Shown: in pieces, positions 1 to 5,715 of the stretch
How the letters are laid out: each line of letters opens with the position of its first letter
How positions within the stretch are numbered: the stretch's first letter is position 1
NCBI GenBank assembly: GCA_028689195.1
Contig: JAQTWR010000208.1
Coordinates: 1 to 5,715, forward strand
Source: Anaerolineales bacterium
GTDB taxonomy: Bacteria; Chloroflexota; Anaerolineae; Anaerolineales; Villigracilaceae
Direction of reading: 5' to 3'
DNA: 5,715 bases
Program-made: the position numbers and the translations under genes
The notes under the pieces: generated by a model
Told to the model about the DNA's origin: nothing
What the model saw: the letters and a program-made list of their open reading frames with translations, nothing else
Databases searched by the model: none

Positions 1-82
1 CTTGAACTTCGATGTTAAGATTTTTGATGATCGTCACATCGCCGAACCTTTTGACTACATTTTGATAAGTAACGCTTGCCAT
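1..82 (-). CDS. Sugar ABC transporter ATP-binding protein, MalK/UgpC-like (5' end only)
   Basis: Only the first 27 codons are in the window; the gene continues past the left edge. The peptide starts M-A-S-V-T-Y-Q-N-V-V-K-R-F-G-D-V and continues I-I-K-N-L-N-I-E-V. This is the typical N-terminal strand and A-loop region of CUT1-type sugar importer ATPases (MalK, UgpC, MsmK), where the aromatic of the 'K-R-F/Y-G' turn stacks on the ATP adenine. The Walker A motif should follow just outside the window. Such proteins sit on the cytoplasmic face and power uptake of oligosaccharides or glycerol-3-phosphate. The start is supported by GGAGG (plus-strand 89-93) 6 nt upstream of ATG. The substrate cannot be told from this fragment. 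Another ABC ATPase subfamily is possible but less likely. Confidence 0.8.
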   Translation of the reverse strand, partial: MASVTYQNVVKRFGDVTIIKNLNIEVQ

Positions 83-88
83 GATTAG

Positions 89-93
89 CCTCC
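89..93 (-). promoter_or_regulatory. Ribosome binding site of the partial ABC ATPase gene
   Basis: On the minus strand this reads GGAGG, a full anti-16S match, 6 nt before the ATG at 82. It fixes the start of the truncated gene. Confidence 0.75.
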
Positions 94-116
94 AATCGAA
101 TGAGTATAGTAAAGTA

Positions 117-122
117 ATTATA
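117..122 (-). promoter_or_regulatory. Candidate -10 box for the ABC ATPase gene
   Basis: The minus strand reads TATAAT, a perfect sigma-70-type -10 hexamer, 35 nt before the start codon. Upstream on the same strand is a run of nine T residues (A-run on plus, 134-142), like an AT-rich UP element. No good TTGACA-like box lies at 16-18 nt, so the call rests on the -10 box and the position. A second hexamer, TATACT (103-108), is an alternative. Confidence 0.35.
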
Positions 123-172
123 AACCTGATAATAAAAAAAAATCACGGCAATTTAATTTTTACCTTACTTAA

Positions 173-212
173 ATAGGTAAAGACCCGCGCAGCGCGACAG
201 GTCTTTACCTAT
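173..212 (-). terminator. Hairpin terminator after the ferritin-VIT gene
   Basis: A perfect 13-bp inverted repeat, ATAGGTAAAGACC (173-185) with GGTCTTTACCTAT (200-212), encloses a 14-nt GC-rich loop. It lies 27 bp past the stop codon at 239-241. In the minus direction it is followed by only three T residues and then mixed sequence, with a nine-T run about 30 nt further on, so the U-tract is weak. The stem shares its A-A-A-G-A-C-C / G-G-T-C-T-T-T part with the terminator at 3473-3511, which suggests a house style of terminator in this genome. Confidence 0.6.
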
Positions 213-238
213 GCTCGGTTATTTATTCCGCGTTTTAT

Positions 239-1360
239 TTACGCCAACGATACCCCAATCAATTTTCCGATTCCAAACGTCAGCGCTGCGGCGATGAGTC
301 CCACTACAACTTGACGTGTTCCTGAAAACAAGATGCTGCGTCCGGTCATCAACGTAATTGCCGCGCCGATGATGAACAACCCAACTCCGCTAATGGCAAG
401 GCTGAGGTAGATCGCGGTCGAACCAGTCCACAAGAGGAAGGGGAAGATGGGAAAGATCGCGCCAACCGCAAACAGGAAGAACGATGTGAACGCGGCTTCG
501 TACGCCGAGCCGCCGAGTTCTTCGGGGTCAATGCCCAATTCTTCGCGGGCGAGGGTATCTAAAATGCTGTCCTTATCCGCCATCATGTGCGCGGCGAGTT
601 CGCGCGCGCGGTCGGCGGGCAAGCCTTTCGATTGATAGATGAGCGATAATTCTTCCTGCTCTTCTTCGGGACTTTCCGCGATTTCTTCCGCTTCGATTTT
701 TATTTGATTTTCGTAGAGCTCGCGCGAACTTTGCACCGACAGCCATTCGCCCAGCGCCATCGAACCCGCGCCTGCAAGCAGCCCCGCCAGCGCCGCGATA
801 AGCACCGCCGAATTTTCATTTGTCGCGCCAGCCACGCCCATCACCAAACTCAAAATGGAAACGAGTCCGTCGTTCGCGCCAAGCACCGCCGCGCGCAAGG
901 CGTTGCCGCCGCCGCCGCGATGCCGTCCTTCCATTTGCGCCACGCTCCCGCCGGGCAATCCGCCTGATGCGCTGGACGCCATGGATAACATGCGCGCATG
1001 GGATTTTTCGTCGCGCGCGAATTCTTTCGCCTCCGATTCGGGTTGCCCGTCGTACGCATTGCTATCCATTTTTTCGTTGCTTGTGATGGTGGGCAAAACA
1101 AACTGCGGACCAAAGCGCTTTGCAAGCCATATCATCGTTTGCGCGCGCCAGCTGGGTTTACGCGGCGGGACTTGCGCGTTTAACTTCTCCAGTTTTTTCT
1201 CCCAGCCTTTGGCGTGTTTTTCTTCGCTTGCCGCCAGCCGCCTGTAGACTTCAGCCAGCTGCGGCTGCTTTTCAGATTCAGCCAGCGCGAGGTAGAGCGC
1301 CGCGCCGTCAATTTCTTTTTGGCGGTTGTTCAGGTATCTTTCAATATCTGCGTTTGACAT
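239..1360 (-). CDS. MbfA-like ferritin-like domain / VIT1-CCC1 membrane iron transporter fusion
   Basis: This 373-residue protein joins two domains. Residues about 1-130 form a ferritin/rubrerythrin-like helical bundle: E16 in helix 1, an E46-x-x-H49 motif in helix 2, and a second E118-x-x-H121 motif, the usual ligand pattern of a di-iron centre. After a Gly-rich linker (about 133-152), residues 154-373 form a VIT1/CCC1 domain with five predicted membrane segments (about 155-179, 184-206, 288-312, 315-338, 348-370). TM1 carries G-A-N-D-G (161-165), whose Asp is conserved in VIT proteins. A glutamate-rich cytoplasmic stretch at 217-237 matches the metal-collecting M-domain. The same architecture (Er-VIT) occurs in MbfA of Agrobacterium and Bradyrhizobium, a membrane ferritin that exports iron; Fe(II) or Mn(II) export or detoxification is inferred here. 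The ATG is preceded by AGGAG (1367-1371) 6 nt away. The gene starts 36 bp after the enolase stop, so the two are probably cotranscribed. No iron-responsive operator is evident. Confidence 0.9.
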   Translation of the reverse strand: MSNADIERYLNNRQKEIDGAALYLALAESEKQPQLAEVYRRLAASEEKHAKGWEKKLEKLNAQVPPRKPSWRAQTMIWLAKRFGPQFVLPTITSNEKMDSNAYDGQPESEAKEFARDEKSHARMLSMASSASGGLPGGSVAQMEGRHRGGGGNALRAAVLGANDGLVSILSLVMGVAGATNENSAVLIAALAGLLAGAGSMALGEWLSVQSSRELYENQIKIEAEEIAESPEEEQEELSLIYQSKGLPADRARELAAHMMADKDSILDTLAREELGIDPEELGGSAYEAAFTSFFLFAVGAIFPIFPFLLWTGSTAIYLSLAISGVGLFIIGAAITLMTGRSILFSGTRQVVVGLIAAALTFGIGKLIGVSLA

Positions 1361-1396
1361 TTGATTCTCCTGCGTAATAAGTGACAGTCGCCTTTT

Positions 1397-2658
<1,262 letters not shown>

Positions 2659-2671
2659 TGTGTTTGTATCT

Positions 2672-2738
2672 GTCATTGCGCGGCAATTCTACGACGATGT
2701 AGTGGATTGCTTCGGGCGAAAAGCGCCCTCGCAATGAC
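2672..2738. repeat. 67-bp palindromic REP/MITE-like element between eno and plsC
   Basis: The ends are perfect 9-bp inverted repeats, GTCATTGCG (2672-2680) and CGCAATGAC (2730-2738). Two hairpins can form inside: GCAAT / ATTGC (2683-2687 with 2706-2710) closing on CTAC / GTAG (2689-2692 with 2699-2702), or ATTGC / GCAAT (2706-2710 with 2731-2735) closing on GGGCG / CGCCC (2714-2718 with 2724-2728). They share 2706-2710, so they compete. The right half, read on the minus strand, starts GTCATTGCGAGGGCG and continues to GAAGCAATC. That resembles a non-coding repeat type dispersed through many bacterial genomes, as I remember it. No target-site duplication is seen and there is no coding capacity. 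Confidence 0.6.
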
Positions 2739-2748
2739 GCGACGCAAG

Positions 2749-2754
2749 TATAAT
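2749..2754 (+). promoter_or_regulatory. Candidate -10 box for the PlsC-like gene
   Basis: TATAAT is a perfect -10 hexamer 24 nt before the preferred TTG start. Transcription would begin near 2761, leaving a leader of about 18 nt that holds the ribosome binding site. The -35 position falls in the end of the palindromic element and has no recognisable TTGACA-like hexamer. Confidence 0.45.
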
Positions 2755-2765
2755 CGCAAATGATT

Positions 2766-2770
2766 GGGAG
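2766..2770 (+). promoter_or_regulatory. Ribosome binding site that decides the PlsC TTG start
   Basis: GGGAG lies 8 nt before TTG at 2779. The upstream in-frame TTG at 2764 overlaps this site and has no ribosome binding site of its own, so 2779 is the better start. There is no in-frame ATG before the conserved acyltransferase core. Confidence 0.6.
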
Positions 2771-2778
2771 TATCCGCT

Positions 2779-3459
2779 TTGACTAATTCAACTTCTTTTG
2801 ATCCGCGCGACAAAAAAACTTTTGTATTTCACGCGACGACGCTGCGTAAGATCGCGCTTCCTATTGTGCGCGCCGCCTTTTCGACTGTGATGGAATTTAA
2901 TTTGGAAGGGCTGGAAAATTATCCGTTGGACGGCGCTGTCGTCATCGCCGCGAATCACGTCACGAATTTTGACGTATTCCCGATGCAGTTTGCGCTGCCG
3001 CGTCCGATTTTTTACATGGGCAAAGCGGAGCTATTCAATTTTATTCTCGACCCCCTAATCAGGAATCTTGGCGCGTTTCCCGTTTATCGCGGCGAAAAAG
3101 ACGAATGGGCGATGCGCCACGCGGCGAAGGTGCTCGCGCACAGACAAACGCTCGGCATGTTCCCCGAAGGGACGCGCTCGAAAGGCAAGGGACTCAACGT
3201 GGCGAAAACGGGAACTGCGCGATTGGCGCTCGATGCGAATTGCCCCATCATTCCGATGGCGGTCGTCGGCACGGATATGTTCTTCAAAAAATTTCCGCGC
3301 CGCGCAAAAGTGACGATAAAACTGCTTCCGCCGATTTTGCCCAAGCCCAATGATACGCCGCTCTCGCTGACCGACCGCCTCATGTTTGCGCTCGCTTCTG
3401 GTTTGCCCGCTGAAATGCGCGGAGTCTACGCCGAAGTGCCGAAAGGTTTTGGCGGGTGA
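2779..3459 (+). CDS. PlsC-family lysophospholipid (1-acylglycerol-3-phosphate) acyltransferase
   Basis: Proteins of this family move an acyl chain onto lysophosphatidate to make phosphatidate at the inner face of the membrane; related members acylate other lysophospholipids. From the TTG at 2779 the protein has 226 residues. Motif I is N-H-V-T-N-F-D, the H-x4-D catalytic pair (H60, D65). Motif II is G-A-F-P-V-Y-R-G with R104. Motif III is F-P-E-G-T-R (128-133), which binds the glycerol phosphate. Motif IV is around P-I-I-P-M-A-V-V-G-T (156-165). There is no strong N-terminal membrane span, only a moderately hydrophobic helix near 22-37, so membrane contact is probably peripheral. Starting at TTG 2764 would add five residues. 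The gene stands alone, divergent from eno and convergent with pyrG. The exact acyl acceptor cannot be read from sequence, so plsC is not assigned as a symbol. Confidence 0.9.
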   Translation: MTNSTSFDPRDKKTFVFHATTLRKIALPIVRAAFSTVMEFNLEGLENYPLDGAVVIAANHVTNFDVFPMQFALPRPIFYMGKAELFNFILDPLIRNLGAFPVYRGEKDEWAMRHAAKVLAHRQTLGMFPEGTRSKGKGLNVAKTGTARLALDANCPIIPMAVVGTDMFFKKFPRRAKVTIKLLPPILPKPNDTPLSLTDRLMFALASGLPAEMRGVYAEVPKGFGG

Positions 3460-3472
3460 ACTCAGCGCGAAT

Positions 3473-3511
3473 AAAGACCTCCAAGTTCTTGAAAAACTTG
3501 GAGGTCTTTTT
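3473..3511 (+). terminator. Strong intrinsic terminator between PlsC gene and pyrG, possibly bidirectional
   Basis: A perfect 15-bp stem, AAAGACCTCCAAGTT (3473-3487) with AACTTGGAGGTCTTT (3495-3509), has a 7-nt loop and is followed on plus by a T run (3507-3511). It sits 13 bp after the acyltransferase stop and 12 bp before the pyrG stop codon. On the minus strand the stem ends in T-T-T-A-T-T, a weaker but usable tract, so the same hairpin probably ends both converging transcripts. Confidence 0.88.
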
Positions 3512-3523
3512 ACTGCTTACGAT

Positions 3524-5134
<1,611 letters not shown>

Positions 5135-5149
5135 AGATTCTCCATATCC

Positions 5150-5172
5150 GCCCTCTCCCTTTGGGAGAGGGC
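5150..5172. repeat. Perfect 10-bp GC-rich hairpin just upstream of pyrG
   Basis: GCCCTCTCCC (5150-5159) pairs fully with GGGAGAGGGC (5163-5172) across a TTT loop. In the pyrG transcript it would end 6 nt before the GGAG ribosome binding site. The stem plus its neighbour AGGGGCGAGGGTT (5173-5185) resembles a dispersed intergenic repeat common in many bacteria, as I remember it. It could also act as a leader structure: its TCTCC could pair with the GGAGA of the pyrG ribosome binding site. Confidence 0.55.
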
Positions 5173-5190
5173 AGGGGCGAGGGTTAAAAG

Positions 5191-5222
5191 TAATGGGGAG
5201 GGCGTTTAAGCCCTCCCCATTA
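5191..5222 (-). terminator. Hairpin terminator or attenuator between the Roadblock gene and pyrG
   Basis: TAATGGGGAGGGC (5191-5203) and GCCCTCCCCATTA (5210-5222) form a perfect 13-bp stem with a 6-nt loop. In the minus direction it is followed by CTTTTAA, so it can serve as an intrinsic terminator 40 bp after the Roadblock stop codon. If it terminates fully, pyrG needs its own promoter in the remaining 56 bp or so, where I see no good one. Partial readthrough is an alternative. Confidence 0.6.
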
Positions 5223-5262
5223 TGGGGTTACAAATAATGTGTGCGTAAGAATTTCTTTTTAT

Positions 5263-5637
5263 TCATCCGACCAATTTCACTAAGTCTTCCGCCGCGCGCC
5301 GCATTTCTAAAAATATCATCCCCAGTTTGCCTTCCTGACGCGACATGGCGGTCAACACGGCTTCGTCGCCGATAGCGGTTAACACAATGGCGCCTTTATT
5401 GCCTTTGATGTAAACCTGATCCAAAGAGCCGCGTCCGAGTTCGCCTGAAATGCGTTCGCCGAGGCTGAGCATCGCCGCAGACATGGCAGACACGCGGTCT
5501 TCTTCTACGCCTTGCTGCAAAGCGGACGCCATGATCAAGCCGTCTACAGAAACAACGGCGGAAGCTTCAATATCGGGGGCGGCGGCTTGCATACTGCGAA
5601 GACGGTCTACCATTTGATCCGAACGTGATTGTGCCAT
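5263..5637 (-). CDS. Roadblock/LC7 domain protein (MglB-like)
   Basis: This 124-residue protein fits a single Roadblock/LC7 fold: an N-terminal helix (about 5-19), a beta strand ending in V-V-S-V-D-G-L (28-34) followed by A-S (37-38), a long helix rich in small residues (47-66), strands with Q-V-Y-I-K-G-N-K-G-A-I-V-L-T (74-87) and E-A-V-L-T (92-96), and a final helix (about 103-122). It has no signal peptide or membrane segment, so it is cytoplasmic. Proteins of this family dimerise and often regulate Ras-like MglA GTPases in bacterial polarity, motility or signalling. No MglA gene is visible here, so a GTPase partner is inferred from the family only. AGGAG (5646-5650) lies 8 nt before ATG. 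No gene lies between it and the right edge. Confidence 0.9.
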   Translation of the reverse strand: MAQSRSDQMVDRLRSMQAAAPDIEASAVVSVDGLIMASALQQGVEEDRVSAMSAAMLSLGERISGELGRGSLDQVYIKGNKGAIVLTAIGDEAVLTAMSRQEGKLGMIFLEMRRAAEDLVKLVG

Positions 5638-5654
5638 AATTGGGTCTCCTGAAA

Positions 5655-5669
5655 GCGGGGTTGCCCCGC
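5655..5669. repeat. Small GC hairpin in the leader of the Roadblock gene
   Basis: GCGGGG (5655-5660) and CCCCGC (5664-5669) form a perfect 6-bp stem with a 3-nt loop. In the transcript it ends 4 nt before the AGGAG ribosome binding site. No T run follows, so it is not a terminator. It may stabilise the mRNA 5' end or tune translation, or be chance. Confidence 0.35.
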
Positions 5670-5691
5670 CATTAGTTTGGTTAGCGCCTAG

Positions 5692-5700
5692 AGTTTACCA
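5692..5700 (-). promoter_or_regulatory. Candidate extended -10 promoter for the Roadblock gene
   Basis: The minus strand reads TGG followed by TAAACT, an extended -10 pattern (TGn plus 4 of 6 consensus bases), 54 nt before the start codon. The -35 zone is AT-rich but lacks a clear hexamer and runs to the window edge. Confidence 0.25.
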
Positions 5701-5715
5701 GAAAAATATTCATTC

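Noticed and set aside
855..1247. Open frame of 130 codons on the plus strand inside the ferritin-VIT gene
   Set aside because: It overlaps the well-supported minus-strand gene and has an Ala/Pro/Arg-biased, motif-free product.
3473..3511. Hairpin between the PlsC-like gene and pyrG as a mobile-element remnant
   Set aside because: It has the stem, loop and T run of an intrinsic terminator at the right distance from both stop codons, so no mobile element is needed.

Overview
The window looks like chromosomal housekeeping DNA from a bacterium of moderate GC content, most likely a member of the Chloroflexota (class Anaerolineae). That placement is an inference from three things: the style of the enolase (an [12 protein letters not shown] metal-site segment, remembered rather than searched), the perfect 13-15 bp intergenic terminator hairpins, and the dispersed-repeat-like palindromes between genes. 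Most genes have a clear AGGAG/GGAG-type ribosome binding site 5-8 nt before the start. No phage, transposase, CRISPR or RNA gene is visible.

Layout, left to right. At 1-82 (minus strand) lies the first 27 codons of a MalK/UgpC-like sugar ABC transporter ATPase that runs off the left edge. A 156-bp gap (83-238) holds its probable promoter and the hairpin terminator of the next unit. At 239-2638 (minus strand) two genes 36 bp apart form a probable operon: enolase first, then an MbfA-like fusion of a ferritin-like di-iron domain to a VIT1/CCC1 metal transporter. A divergent gap of 140 bp carries a 67-bp palindromic repeat element. At 2779-3459 (plus strand) is a PlsC-type acyltransferase, probably started at TTG. 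It converges on pyrG (3524-5134, minus strand), and one strong hairpin terminator lies between them. Upstream of pyrG, at 5150-5222, are two perfect GC-rich hairpins. Last, at 5263-5637 (minus strand), is a small Roadblock/LC7 protein.

The genes do not form one pathway. They cover glycolysis (enolase), iron handling (ferritin-VIT), phospholipid synthesis (PlsC), CTP synthesis (PyrG), a small-GTPase partner (Roadblock) and sugar uptake (ABC ATPase). PyrG and PlsC touch the same route loosely, since CTP and phosphatidate are the substrates for CDP-diacylglycerol.

The most striking observation is in the enolase. The frame is intact and almost every catalytic residue is present, but exactly 19 residues seem to be missing near the C terminus compared with E. 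coli enolase. The gap removes the normally invariant G-Q-I-K-T-G segment, including the substrate-binding lysine (E. coli K393, counting Met1). Either this is a real and functionally consequential deletion, or it is an assembly or consensus error. I see no convincing undescribed multi-gene system here.
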